Shown here: positions 45,772 through 54,429 of the stretch, in pieces
Position numbering within the stretch: position 1 is the first letter of the stretch
How the letters are laid out: each line of letters starts with the position of its first letter
Assembly: GCA_020634015.1 (NCBI GenBank)
Contig: JACKCN010000001.1
Location: forward strand, 45,001 to 109,000
DNA from: Candidatus Delongbacteria bacterium
Lineage (GTDB): Bacteria; CAIWAD01
DNA length: 64,000 nucleotides
Reading direction: 5' to 3'
Position numbers and translations under genes: made by a program
The notes under the pieces: generated by a model
Seen by the model: only the letters and a program-made list of their open reading frames with translations
What the model was told of the DNA's origin: nothing
The model's database searches: none

Positions 45772-46549
45772 CGTTCCTCCGCAAGATGACCTGGTTCGTG
45801 AAACGCAGGTCCATTTCTCCCCGGGACTGCAACAGCGCAGGCCGTTCCCGGATGACGCTCTCCAGCAGGGAGAGCCCGTGTTCCAGATGATCCCGGGTGA
45901 TCACGATGCCCAGCGGCAGATCCCGCAGGATCAGCCGGGGATCGTCGCGCCAACTCATCTGGTCCAGCCGGGAGAATACGTCCGGCGAGACCTGGCGCAG
46001 GCGATTGATCGTGCTGGCAATGGCCGGGGCTTCGGCCAGCGGCACACCGTGAGGTGCCGTGACCAGTGGCAGGTCCAGGCTGCGTGCGGCGGGCATGGGC
46101 AACACGCGGCCATCCTCGCTCAGGCACCTCAACCCACCCGAGGTGGCCAGCAATGCGGCCGGACGGCGTTCCACGACCCGGATCTCGGCACGGTTGGGCC
46201 ACAGGCGACGCAGCTGGATACTGATGATCCAGGGGTCGCGCTCGGCTGCCCGTGCGACAGATTCCGGTCCCAGGCTGCCCAGCGGCTGCCCCAGCAGGCT
46301 GTCCATGGCTTCGCTCAGGGAGGCGGAATCGGCGCAGTGGACGCCCGTGATTCTCAGGTCGTGCAGGGCGAAGAGGTTGCGCTCGTCCAGAATCCGGTGA
46401 AACTTTCCGGCCCCCAGCCAGAGCGCGACAGGCAGCAGCAGCACCAGCAGCACGAAGAAGCCGCTCAGTGCACGGCGCCCCGCCCGGGCCACGCGGCGCT
46501 TGCGTCCGCGGGGAGTGCTGCTGCCCCGGGGGATTTCAACGTCACTCAT
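45764..46549 (-). CDS. ftsQ: Cell division protein FtsQ
   Basis: A 261-residue bitopic membrane protein of the divisome. A short basic cytoplasmic tail (RGRKRRVARAGRRAL) leads into one transmembrane helix, SGFFVLLVLLLPVALWLGA. The POTRA domain follows (NLFALHDLRITGV, LSEAMDSLLGQPLGSL, RDPWIISIQLRRLWPNRAEIRVVERRPAALL), then the FtsQ beta domain. The start at 46549 has GGAGG upstream; a longer frame overlaps murB without a ribosome site. Confidence 0.93.
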   Translation of the reverse strand: MSDVEIPRGSSTPRGRKRRVARAGRRALSGFFVLLVLLLPVALWLGAGKFHRILDERNLFALHDLRITGVHCADSASLSEAMDSLLGQPLGSLGPESVARAAERDPWIISIQLRRLWPNRAEIRVVERRPAALLATSGGLRCLSEDGRVLPMPAARSLDLPLVTAPHGVPLAEAPAIASTINRLRQVSPDVFSRLDQMSWRDDPRLILRDLPLGIVITRDHLEHGLSLLESVIRERPALLQSRGEMDLRFTNQVILRRNDV

Positions 46550-47450
46550 GGTGCGCCTCCCCCATGAGATGAAACTCCTCTTCAAGCCGGATGCCGCTGT
46601 GATCGAGCACGGCCTGGCGCACACGTTCGACCAGTTCAAGGACCTGATCCGCGCGGCCGTCGCCGAGATTCACGAAGAAGTTCGCATGTACGGGTGAGAC
46701 TTGTATACCCCCGAGTCGAAAACCTTTCATGCCCGCGTCCTCAATCAGCTTGCCGGGGTATGTGTCCGGTGCCGGGCGCTTGAAGACGCTGCCACAACTC
46801 CAGGCACTCAGCGGCTGGGTCTGCTGGCGATAGCGATTGAATCCGCGAGTGCGGTCGAGCACTTCTTCCATCGGGGCGGGCACAAGCTCCAGTTCGGCCT
46901 GGACCGCCACTCGGTGCAACAACCCCGGGCAACTGCGATAGCCGAAGTTCAGCTCCTCGAGTTCCAGCCAGCGCCGGCCGGCATGTTCCAGCACGTCCAC
47001 GCGGCGCACCACCGTGTTCAGTTCGCAGGAATGGGCGCCCGCATTCATCCGCAAGGCGCCTCCCAGCAGGGCGGGGATTCCCACCATGAACTCCAGGCCG
47101 GACAGTCCCCGGGCGGCGGCCTGACGCGCCAGACTGCCCACGGGAGCGGCCGCGCCAGCCTTGAGCAGAGGGCCTTCGAAGCTGAACTGGCTAAACTCTC
47201 CGGCCAGATGGATCACGACGCCGTCCAGTCCCGCGTCGGGAAAGAGCAGATTCGAGCCATTGCCGATCAGCCACCAGGGAAGCCGCTCCTCGCGCAGCAG
47301 CTCCAGCAGGGTTTCCAGTTCGGCCACGGTGTGCGGTTCGACCAGCAGGGCCGCCGGGCCCCCGATGTGCCAGGTGCAGAGCCCGGCCAGGCTCGCCTCC
47401 GCGCGGCAACGATCGGGCAGAGCCGCCGTGATGCGAGCGAAGCGGCTCAT
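46542..47450 (-). CDS. murB: UDP-N-acetylenolpyruvoylglucosamine reductase
   Basis: A 302-residue FAD enzyme that reduces UDP-GlcNAc-enolpyruvate to UDP-MurNAc. FAD-binding segments are WHIGGPAALLVEP, LIGNGSNLLF and GLEFMVGIPALLGGALRMNAGAH. The catalytic region has SCGSVFKRPAPD, KLIEDAGMKGFRLGGIQVSPVHANFFVN. It lacks the long loop of type I MurB and so belongs to the shorter type II form. ATG 47450 overlaps the ftsW stop. In many dcw clusters murG and murC would come between ftsW and murB; here they do not. Confidence 0.97.
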   Translation of the reverse strand: MSRFARITAALPDRCRAEASLAGLCTWHIGGPAALLVEPHTVAELETLLELLREERLPWWLIGNGSNLLFPDAGLDGVVIHLAGEFSQFSFEGPLLKAGAAAPVGSLARQAAARGLSGLEFMVGIPALLGGALRMNAGAHSCELNTVVRRVDVLEHAGRRWLELEELNFGYRSCPGLLHRVAVQAELELVPAPMEEVLDRTRGFNRYRQQTQPLSAWSCGSVFKRPAPDTYPGKLIEDAGMKGFRLGGIQVSPVHANFFVNLGDGRADQVLELVERVRQAVLDHSGIRLEEEFHLMGEAHHE

Positions 47451-48574
47451 CGGCGCAGATCCAGACGGCGTGACTGGTAGGAGATGTTCATCAGAATTCC
47501 CAGCGCTCCCAGCAGCGTGATCATGGCGGTGCCGCCATAGCTGAAGAGCGGCAGGGGCAGCCCGGTGACCGGCAGCAGGCCGGTGGAAACCATCATGTTG
47601 ATGATCGTGTACAGCCCCAGAATGCCCGTGATGCCCGCCGCCAGCATGCGCCCGAAGTCGTCCTGGGCCCGGCGCACGATGTGGAAGCCGCGCCAGAAGA
47701 TCAGCGCGTAGGCCAGGATCAGCAGCACGCAGCCGATCAGGCCGAATTCCTCGCCCCAGATCGAGAAGATGAAATCATTGAAGGGCTCGGGCAGGTAGAA
47801 GTACTTCTGCATGGAATTGCCGGCACCCACGCCGGTGAGTCCTCCGCGACCGAACCCGATGAAGCTTTGCATCACCTGGTCCGTGCCGGAATGCATGCTG
47901 CCGAAGGATTCCAGCCAGCGGTCGATGCGGTCGCTGTGGAAGTCGCCCTGGGAGAGCAGACCGATCACGCCCAGCACGCCGGTCACTCCAGCGGCCGCGA
48001 ACCAGGTCAACGGCAGGCCGGCCAGAAACAGCATCAGGCCGGTCACCGCGGCCACCACCATCAGCATGGAATAATTGGGCTGCTGTTCCAGCAGCACCAG
48101 GACCACTCCGATCGGTGCCAACGCCAGCAGCAGGCGTTTCCAGTCCTTGCGGAAATCCGTGATCCGCGACAACTGGCCCGCCAGGAAGATCACCACGGCG
48201 TACTTGGCCGCCTCGGAGGGCTGAAAGCGGAAACTGCCGATCTCGATCCAGCGGTGCGCCTCGTTCATGGCGGTGTTGACGAAGAGCATCATTCCGCCGA
48301 AGACGGCCAGCAGCAAGGGCCCCAGGCGCTGCCAGCGGTGGTAGTCCAGCTTGACCGCCACCAGAAAGAGAAACACGCCCATCACGATCTTCTTCAGGTG
48401 CGAGAGGAAATAGCTGCTGGGAGCACCTGCGCGCATCCCGTAGGGCGAGCTGGCCGAGTAGACGGTCATGCCCCCCGCGATCAGGATGCAGATCGTGGCC
48501 AGCAGCAACCAGCGGTCGATGCGCGTATCCTGGACCGCCGGAGCGCTCTGAAGAACCTCTTCCCGTGTGCTCAT
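47447..48574 (-). CDS. ftsW: Lipid II polymerase FtsW
   Basis: A 375-residue SEDS glycosyltransferase with about ten transmembrane helices. Signature segments are HRWIEIGSFRFQPSEAAKYAVVIFLA, QQPNYSMLM, VGAGNSMQKYFYLPEPFNDFIFSIWGEEFGLIG and GLLPVTGLPLPLFSYGGTAMI. The FtsW/RodA-like QPSE.K and PLPFxSxGG motifs are intact. ATGA overlap with murB and with murF on the other side. With ftsI in the same operon, this is a septal synthase pair. Confidence 0.97.
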   Translation of the reverse strand: MSTREEVLQSAPAVQDTRIDRWLLLATICILIAGGMTVYSASSPYGMRAGAPSSYFLSHLKKIVMGVFLFLVAVKLDYHRWQRLGPLLLAVFGGMMLFVNTAMNEAHRWIEIGSFRFQPSEAAKYAVVIFLAGQLSRITDFRKDWKRLLLALAPIGVVLVLLEQQPNYSMLMVVAAVTGLMLFLAGLPLTWFAAAGVTGVLGVIGLLSQGDFHSDRIDRWLESFGSMHSGTDQVMQSFIGFGRGGLTGVGAGNSMQKYFYLPEPFNDFIFSIWGEEFGLIGCVLLILAYALIFWRGFHIVRRAQDDFGRMLAAGITGILGLYTIINMMVSTGLLPVTGLPLPLFSYGGTAMITLLGALGILMNISYQSRRLDLRR

Positions 48575-49941
48575 GCCAGCTCCCGCACCAGTGTATCCAG
48601 TCCCGCGCTGCGACTCCCCTTGACCAGCAGCGCATCCCCGTCCTTCAGTCCAGCCAGAGCTTCCAGCGCACCCGGAATGCCCTGACAGCGCACGCCCATG
48701 GTGCCGCCATTGCTCAGGTACCCGTCCAGCAGCGCATCCAGCGCCGGTTGTGGTCCCACGGCAAGCAGGGCATCCAGTCCGGCTTCGGCCGCCCGGCGCC
48801 CCGTCTCGTGATGCAGTTCCCGTTCTCCGGTGCCCAGTTCAGCCATGAACCCCAGAGCGGCCCAGCGCCGACCCGTCACCGGGATGGCCCGCAAGGTGCG
48901 CAGGGCGGCCCGTACCGAGGCGGGGTTGGCGTTGTAGCTGTCGTCCAGCAGCAGCAGGGTGTCGCTCTGGATCACGCGCATCCGGCCGCCGCTGCCTCCC
49001 GGATCTTCCCAGGCGCTCAGCCCTTCACGGATCTCAGCCGCTGTGGCACCGCAGACATGGGCCAGCGCGGCCGCGCAGCACGCACACTCGGCAAAGGCGA
49101 TGCCGGGCACGGGCAAAGCCCATGTCTCACCGTCGAACTGGAACAGCCCGCAGCCCCGCTCGCTCAGGCCGCGCCACCGGAGCGGGGCGCCATCCAGCGC
49201 CAGCCCCTGTTCAAGACTGTAGGCCAGGGTGCGCGGCCAGCGTCCGGCCAGGCTGCCCAGCAGGGGATCACCCGTGTTGAGCACGATGCGGGCCGCGCGG
49301 GCCGCCAGGGCTTCCAGCAGTTCACTCTTGGCGCTCAACACGCCTTCCAGACTGCCGAAGCGCTCCAGATGGGCTTCGGCGATGTTGGTCACGGCACCGG
49401 CATCCGGCTGCAGCCAGCCACAGATCCGGGCGATCTCCCCGGGAGCCGACGCCCCGGTTTCCTGGACCCAGCAGGCACAGCCGGAACTGTGATTGAGAAA
49501 GGCCAGCGGAGCGCCGATCGTGCTGTTGAGATTTCCCGGGGACGCTCCGGTCACACGGGACAGCGACAGGATTCGCCTCAGCAGTTCCTTGGTGGTCGTC
49601 TTGCCGTTGCTGCCCGTGATGGCCACCACGGTGCCCGAGAACCGCTCCCGGGCGTGGGCGGCCAGTGTTTCCAGCGCCCTGGCCGGATCCTCCACGAGAA
49701 TGCAGCGTGCGGCCAGTTCGGGCTGGGCGGGCAGCATACGCACCACCGCGGCCACGGCACCCGCTTCCAGGGACTGGGCCACGAAGTGCTGTCCGTCCGT
49801 GTGCTCACCCGGCAGCGCGATGAACAGGCTGCCCGCACGGACCGCACGGCTGTCCACGACCACGCCGGTGGGCACGACACCCGCATCGCCGGAGCGGACT
49901 GTGTTGCCAAGCAGGCTGCGGATCCGGGCCAGGTCTTCCAT
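48571..49941 (-). CDS. murF: UDP-MurNAc-tripeptide-D-Ala-D-Ala ligase
   Basis: A 456-residue Mur ligase. The N-terminal domain has VVVDSRAVRAGSLFIALPGEHTDGQHF, typical of MurF/MurE. The P-loop is ITGSNGKTTTKELL near residue 110, with ALDEGPLxxxxxxLDDSYNANPASVRAAL-type LLLDDSYNANPASVRAAL in the C-terminal half and LVKGSRSAGLDTLV at the end. DDSYNANP and KGSR identify MurF and not MurE. ATG shares one base with the ftsI stop (TGATG). Confidence 0.96.
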   Translation of the reverse strand: MEDLARIRSLLGNTVRSGDAGVVPTGVVVDSRAVRAGSLFIALPGEHTDGQHFVAQSLEAGAVAAVVRMLPAQPELAARCILVEDPARALETLAAHARERFSGTVVAITGSNGKTTTKELLRRILSLSRVTGASPGNLNSTIGAPLAFLNHSSGCACWVQETGASAPGEIARICGWLQPDAGAVTNIAEAHLERFGSLEGVLSAKSELLEALAARAARIVLNTGDPLLGSLAGRWPRTLAYSLEQGLALDGAPLRWRGLSERGCGLFQFDGETWALPVPGIAFAECACCAAALAHVCGATAAEIREGLSAWEDPGGSGGRMRVIQSDTLLLLDDSYNANPASVRAALRTLRAIPVTGRRWAALGFMAELGTGERELHHETGRRAAEAGLDALLAVGPQPALDALLDGYLSNGGTMGVRCQGIPGALEALAGLKDGDALLVKGSRSAGLDTLVRELA

Positions 49942-52031
49942 CAGGACTCCAGTCCAAGCCGGATGAAGGAGCGTGCATCGAGAGGGCTGCCCGCAGCCGG
50001 GAACTGACGGCGCACGGAGCCTTCGCCATCCACCGTGATCCGGGCTCCCAGGCCACTCAGCAGGCGCAGGGCGTCCCGCGCGCTCATCCCGCTCAGGTCG
50101 GGCATGGTGTCCAGGGGCGGGCGGCAGTCCAGGCGCAGCACTCCCGCGTCCCGGGGATACTCGCCGGCGGGCAGGGACTGACTGATCACCACACCCTCCC
50201 CAAGGATCTGCAGGGAGTGATCCAGGGAAGCCGGAAGCAGATCCAGGGCATCGTGCAGGGGCAGCCCGCAGAGATCGGGCACACGCAGGGACCCGCTGCG
50301 GCTGAGATACAGCGGCTCTTCGCGGTTGGTGTGCTCGTTCTCCAGGGCCAGGATCCGGCTCATGGCGCGGGAGACCAGTGGTGCAGCCACGGAACCTCCC
50401 TCCACGCGTCCCCGGGGACGGTCGATCAGGGCCAGGCAGACCAGCTCGCGCCCGTGCAGCGGAACGATGCCGGCGAAACTGGCCAGATAGTCCTTGTTGC
50501 TGTAGCCACCGTGCTCCGCATCCAGTTTCTGGGCGGTGCCGGTCTTGCCCATGATGTGCAGGCCGGGAATCGCGGCCTTGCGGCCGGTGCCATGCTCCAC
50601 CACACCCGTAGCCAGCGCGCGCAGACTGCGGATCGTCGACTCCTGCAGCACCTGGCGGATCACGAGGGGCTCGGTCGCCACCTCCCCACCCTCATGGCGG
50701 ACCCGACGGATCACATGGGGACGGACCAGACGCCCGCCATTGGCCAGTGTACCGTAGGCGGCGGCCATCTGCAGTCCGTTGACGGCCACACCCTGACCAA
50801 TGGCGATGTTGGAGTACTCAACCGGCCCCCAGGAGGAAAGCCGGGGCAGCCGACCCTTGACCTCCCCCGGCAGATCCACGCCGGTGGCCTGTCCCAGCCC
50901 GAAGCGCCGGATCATGGTGTACAGCTTTTCCTTGTCCATCCGCTGGGCCAGCACCACGGTGCCGATGTTCGAGGACTTGTGGAACACGTCGGCCGCACTC
51001 AGGCTGGCATAACCATGGCGATTGCTGTCACGGATCACGCGGTTGGCCACCTGGTAGCGGCCGTTGTGGCAGGGCACGATCGCGCTGGTGTCGGGAATCA
51101 GTCCTTCCTCGAAGAGGGCGGCGAAGGTGATCAGCTTCATGGTCGAGCCGGGCTCGAACTGGTCGGAGACCGAGCGTGTGGCCGCTCCCTCGGGGCGCCA
51201 GCCGGGCAGGTCGTTGGGATCCAGCGGAGGCCAGGAGGCCAGGGCCAGCAGCTCGCCGTTGGCGGGATCCATCAGGATGAACTGGCCGCCCAGCGCGTCA
51301 AATCCGCGCACGGTGCTGTCCAGCTCCTCCTCGATCACAGCCTGGTAGCGTTCGTCGATGGTGAGCATCAACTCGGCTCCGGGAACCGGTTCCTCACGGG
51401 GCAGACGATCGGCCAGCAGCGGACGTCCGCTGGCACTGCGCAAGAGGAACTCGGTGCCTGGCTGGCCCGTCAGCAGCGAGTCGAAGCCCATTTCCACTCC
51501 GCCCACCGCGCTGCCGTCCTCACGGATCACGCCCAGCAGATTGCCGGCCACCGAGCCGTTGGGATAGAAACGGCGCCCGGTGCGCTCGAAGCCCACTCCC
51601 GCCAGTTTCAGGTCGGCCACGCGGCGCCGGGTGGCTTCGCCCACGCCATCCACCAGGCGGATGTAGCCCCGGCGTGTGTTCAGCTTCTGCCTCAGCTCGG
51701 CCACGGACTTGCCCAGCACGGGTGCCAGTGCACGAGCCACCGAATCCGCGCTGGCACTTTCGCGCGTGTTGCAGATCACGCGGAAGACCTGTTCCAGGTC
51801 GGTCGCCAGCAGGCGTCCTTCACGATCGACGATGCTGCCTCGTTGAGCAGCGATGGGCCGCTGGCCTTCGAACTGGCTGGCGGCCCGGTCGTTGAGTTTC
51901 TCGTTCCAGACAAGCTGCAGCAGGCACAGTTTCACACAGATCGCGGCAAAGGCACACATGCCCGCCACCTGCACCAGGCGCACCCGGTTTCCGTATCGAT
52001 ACGGACTGCTGTAACGCTTCAGCGGACGCAT
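49941..52031 (-). CDS. ftsI: Peptidoglycan D,D-transpeptidase FtsI (PBP3-type)
   Basis: A 696-residue class B penicillin-binding protein with an N-terminal transmembrane anchor (LVQVAGMCAFAAICVKLCLLQLV). A pedestal domain starts AAQRGSIVDREGRLLA. The transpeptidase motifs are EPGSTMKLITF (catalytic serine), KSSN near 360 and MGKTGTAQK near 490. Two C-terminal PASTA-like repeats follow (SLRVPDLCGLPLHDALDLL and TMPDLSGMSARDALRLLSGLGARI). PASTA domains on FtsI are common in Gram-positive and some FCB lineages. It overlaps ftsL by 13 bases. Confidence 0.96.
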   Translation of the reverse strand: MRPLKRYSSPYRYGNRVRLVQVAGMCAFAAICVKLCLLQLVWNEKLNDRAASQFEGQRPIAAQRGSIVDREGRLLATDLEQVFRVICNTRESASADSVARALAPVLGKSVAELRQKLNTRRGYIRLVDGVGEATRRRVADLKLAGVGFERTGRRFYPNGSVAGNLLGVIREDGSAVGGVEMGFDSLLTGQPGTEFLLRSASGRPLLADRLPREEPVPGAELMLTIDERYQAVIEEELDSTVRGFDALGGQFILMDPANGELLALASWPPLDPNDLPGWRPEGAATRSVSDQFEPGSTMKLITFAALFEEGLIPDTSAIVPCHNGRYQVANRVIRDSNRHGYASLSAADVFHKSSNIGTVVLAQRMDKEKLYTMIRRFGLGQATGVDLPGEVKGRLPRLSSWGPVEYSNIAIGQGVAVNGLQMAAAYGTLANGGRLVRPHVIRRVRHEGGEVATEPLVIRQVLQESTIRSLRALATGVVEHGTGRKAAIPGLHIMGKTGTAQKLDAEHGGYSNKDYLASFAGIVPLHGRELVCLALIDRPRGRVEGGSVAAPLVSRAMSRILALENEHTNREEPLYLSRSGSLRVPDLCGLPLHDALDLLPASLDHSLQILGEGVVISQSLPAGEYPRDAGVLRLDCRPPLDTMPDLSGMSARDALRLLSGLGARITVDGEGSVRRQFPAAGSPLDARSFIRLGLES

Positions 52032-52426
52032 GCGACGGTCCCCCCGGGATCCTCATAGGGTTCGTGATCACGCTCACCGGCCGGCAGAGCGGGAATCGCC
52101 CCGCGCACAACACGGCTGGCCGAGACGATGATCCAGTCCGGCTCTCCCGCAGGCATCACCATGCCCAGCTCGTGTTCGGCCTGGGAACGGATCACGGAAA
52201 AGCTGCCCAGATTCAGGCGGGTGGCCTTGAGCTGCTCGTTCTGGGCCAGCAGCGAGGCGCACTCGCTTTCCAGCTGGAACAGGCTGGTGCGCAGCGTGCT
52301 GCACTCCACCTGCTTCCATACCATGAAGATCGCCAGGCTTCCAAGGGAGAGGATCAGCCAGGAGAATCCTCCCAGAAAGCGGAACTGCTGACCGATGGAC
52401 ATGGGCTCCTGATGTCGACGAGCCAT
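52019..52426 (-). CDS. ftsL: FtsL-like division protein
   Basis: A 135-residue bitopic protein: short cytoplasmic N terminus, one transmembrane helix (FLGGFSWLILSLGSLAIFMVW), then a heptad-rich coiled coil (LRTSLFQLESECASLLAQNEQLKATRLNLG). The segment IRSQAEHELGMVMP is the FtsL-type end of the coiled coil. The 40-residue tail is low in structure. FtsL sequences diverge strongly; the call depends on the topology and on the position between rsmH and ftsI. ATG one base after the rsmH stop. Confidence 0.85.
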   Translation of the reverse strand: MARRHQEPMSIGQQFRFLGGFSWLILSLGSLAIFMVWKQVECSTLRTSLFQLESECASLLAQNEQLKATRLNLGSFSVIRSQAEHELGMVMPAGEPDWIIVSASRVVRGAIPALPAGERDHEPYEDPGGTVACVR

Positions 52427-52427
52427 G

Positions 52428-53360
52428 TCAGACCTCCGTTGTTTTCACGGCCACCCGCAGGCGCGCACTGCGGGCACGCGGGTTCGCCTGGATTTCCTGC
52501 TTCCCGGGAACGATGCCGTTGCGGGCGACCAACCGCACGCGCCTGCGGTGCTGGCAGGCGCAGAATGGCAGCTCGGGCGGGCAGATGCAGTCTCGCTCCC
52601 AGTCGCGGTAGCGTTGTTTCACGATCCGGTCTTCCAGGCTGTGATAACTGATCACGGCCAGTCGGCCTTCGGGTTTCAGGCGCTGCAGAGATTCGTCCAG
52701 TCCCTGCTCCAGCCGCTCGAGCTCGCCGTTGACCGCGATGCGCAGCGCCTGGAACACCTGACTGAGCACCTTGAATGAGTTGTGCGTGCCCACGACACTC
52801 TCGACGATCCGGCGCACCTGGAGCGTACGGGTCAGTGGGGTTGTCACACGCGCGTGCAGCAGTGCATCGGTGATCCGGACGGCGGACTGGACCTCGCCCA
52901 GTCCGCGCAGCAGCCTGATCAGCTCTTCGCGTTCCAGATCCGCCAGCAGAGTGGCGGCCGTGCGCGGCTGGTCCGCGTCCATGCGCATGTCCAGCGGGCC
53001 GTCCTGCATGAAGGAGAAGCCGCGTCGGCTCTGGTCGAACATGTGGGATGACACGCCGAGGTCCATCAGTATTCCGTCGAATGTGAGTGTGCGCAGGGAG
53101 CGGGGCAGCAGATCCAGATCACCGAAGTTCAGTTGAACGACCGTCACACGGGGATCGCGGGCCAGGCCATCTTCAGCCCTGCGGATCGCATCCTGATCCT
53201 GGTCCAGGCAAAGCAACCGTCCCGTCTCGTCCAGCCGGTCCAGGATCCCCCGGCTGTGTCCTCCTCCACCCATGGTCGCATCCAGATAGCAGCCACCGGG
53301 GCGGATCGCCAAGTGCTCGAGGCACTCCTCGAACAGCACCGGCAGGTGATAGTCCGTCAC
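52428..53360 (-). CDS. rsmH: 16S rRNA (cytosine(1402)-N4)-methyltransferase
   Basis: A 310-residue AdoMet-dependent methyltransferase (MraW). Motifs include HLPVLFEECLEHL, the AdoMet loop YLDATMGGGGHSRGIL, GILMDLGVSSHMFDQSRRGFSF and PEGRLAVISYHSLEDRIVKQ. The C-terminal RARSARLRVA matches the family ending. It modifies a base in the ribosomal P site; its location in dcw clusters is nearly universal. The ATG overlaps the stop of the STAS-like gene (ATGA). Confidence 0.97.
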   Translation of the reverse strand: MTDYHLPVLFEECLEHLAIRPGGCYLDATMGGGGHSRGILDRLDETGRLLCLDQDQDAIRRAEDGLARDPRVTVVQLNFGDLDLLPRSLRTLTFDGILMDLGVSSHMFDQSRRGFSFMQDGPLDMRMDADQPRTAATLLADLEREELIRLLRGLGEVQSAVRITDALLHARVTTPLTRTLQVRRIVESVVGTHNSFKVLSQVFQALRIAVNGELERLEQGLDESLQRLKPEGRLAVISYHSLEDRIVKQRYRDWERDCICPPELPFCACQHRRRVRLVARNGIVPGKQEIQANPRARSARLRVAVKTTEV

Positions 53361-53656
53361 ACGAACAGGCTGCGGGGCAGCCCCAGCCTGCGGGCGTGAC
53401 GCACACTCTCGGGAGCGATCCCGGCAAAGCGCAGACTGCGATCGTCACGGGCCAGTTCGGTCAGGCGTTTGAGATGCCGGGCGTGCGCATCCTGGTCCGA
53501 GCCGCGTGTCTGGTGAAAGTCCAGTTGCAACAGGCGCCCGGTGCGGGCACCCAGCTGGTGCACGATGAAATCGAGCTGGCGCCAGCCGGCGTCGTCCAGC
53601 GCGCCCTTGAGATGGTAGATGTCCCGGTCGTTGCGGGTGCGGTGCTGGATGGTCAT
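53357..53656 (-). CDS. STAS-like protein inside the dcw cluster
   Basis: A 99-residue protein between mraZ and rsmH, coupled to both by ATGA overlaps. The order of segments fits a SpoIIAA/STAS fold: IYHLKGALDDAGWRQLDFIV (first strand and helix), GRLLQLDFHQT (central strand), HARHLKRLTELARDD (helix), RFAGIAPESVRHARRLGLPRSLF (strand and last helix). In SpoIIAA the phosphorylated serine lies in DSSG; here the same region reads SDQDA, so the serine position seems to be Asp. Function not known; an anti-sigma antagonist or a structural STAS are both possible. The call is by fold pattern only. Confidence 0.6.
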   Translation of the reverse strand: MTIQHRTRNDRDIYHLKGALDDAGWRQLDFIVHQLGARTGRLLQLDFHQTRGSDQDAHARHLKRLTELARDDRSLRFAGIAPESVRHARRLGLPRSLFV

Positions 53657-54102
53657 GAGATCAGTTCCAACTGGTGTGGTCCGTCCGAACGCATGTCCGG
53701 CGCGTCCTTGATGTCGTCTTCGTACAGGGACTTGTTCCACAGCTGCACATAGTTGCCGAAACCGGCGAAGAGCGCCGGACCCGACTTGACGAGCTGGGCA
53801 TATTCCATCAGGGAAGGGGGAAGCAGAATGCGGCCCTGGGCGTCCACACTGCATTCCGCAACCGAGGACACGAAGCGGCGCCGCAGCTTGCGATTGGCCA
53901 TCACGCCCATGTCCAGGCGACTGACCTTGGCTTCCAGCAGGGCATATTCGGCTTCGGGGTAAATGCCGATGCAGGGCTCCACATCGCGCAGCAGGAAGAT
54001 CCGGGTATCGCTTCCCTTGGGAGAGAGCAGCTCGCGGAAAGCTGGCGGCAGCTTCACGCGACCTTTTTCGTCCAGAGCATAGATGAATTCGCTTCTGAAC
54101 AC
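53653..54102 (-). CDS. mraZ: Transcriptional regulator MraZ
   Basis: A 149-residue protein with two SpoVT/AbrB-type halves. The first has EFIYALDEKGRVKLPPAFREL, the second ECSVDAQGRILLPPSLMEYA; DxKGR and DxQGR are the family signature. MraZ represses its own dcw operon. The GTG at 54102 gives (M)FRSEFIYALDEKGRV, which fits the family start and has GGGG at good spacing; a GTG at 54132 is open but would overlap the operator repeats. First gene of the operon. Confidence 0.94.
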   Translation of the reverse strand: MFRSEFIYALDEKGRVKLPPAFRELLSPKGSDTRIFLLRDVEPCIGIYPEAEYALLEAKVSRLDMGVMANRKLRRRFVSSVAECSVDAQGRILLPPSLMEYAQLVKSGPALFAGFGNYVQLWNKSLYEDDIKDAPDMRSDGPHQLELIS

Positions 54103-54429
54103 GCTCAACCCCGGTTCGCCACGGTCACCCACAATTCCCTACTTTCTCCCACTGGATCGGCAAAGTAGGAGGAAATCTTGAGCCGCGCAAGATGAATAGT
54201 GGTTCCGCTGAGATTCCCTTGAATTGACTCAAATGCCGATCTCAACTATCTGATTTGATTCGATTTACACGTCAAGCTTGGTTGACGGGTCTCGACCGGG
54301 ACTGGTCGTTGCCATGGAATCAATGGCACAAGCCAGAGACGTGGCTCTTGATTTCATTGAAGTTGCACGGTGGGGAATCGTGGGTAGCTTCGAAGTCGAG
54401 AATCAGGGGCAGCGGAAGGAGAAATGGGC
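54103..54429. other. Divergent region between mraZ and the ArsR-type gene
   Basis: About 330 bases, more A/T-rich than its surroundings. On the plus strand TTGACT at 54224-54229, 17 bases, then TATCTG at 54247-54252 is a weak promoter candidate for the ArsR-type gene. On the minus strand a TTGACG occurs upstream of the MraZ repeats without a clear -10. No gene is seen. Confidence 0.4.
54117..54151 (-). promoter_or_regulatory. MraZ operator repeats
   Basis: On the minus strand, TGGGAG, TAGGGA and TGGGTG have their first T at 54151, 54141 and 54131, exactly 10 bases apart. A weaker TGGCG follows at 54121. Direct TGGGN repeats with 10-base spacing are the known MraZ binding site, and these lie 15-50 bases before the mraZ start. 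The operon is therefore probably autoregulated. Confidence 0.7.
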
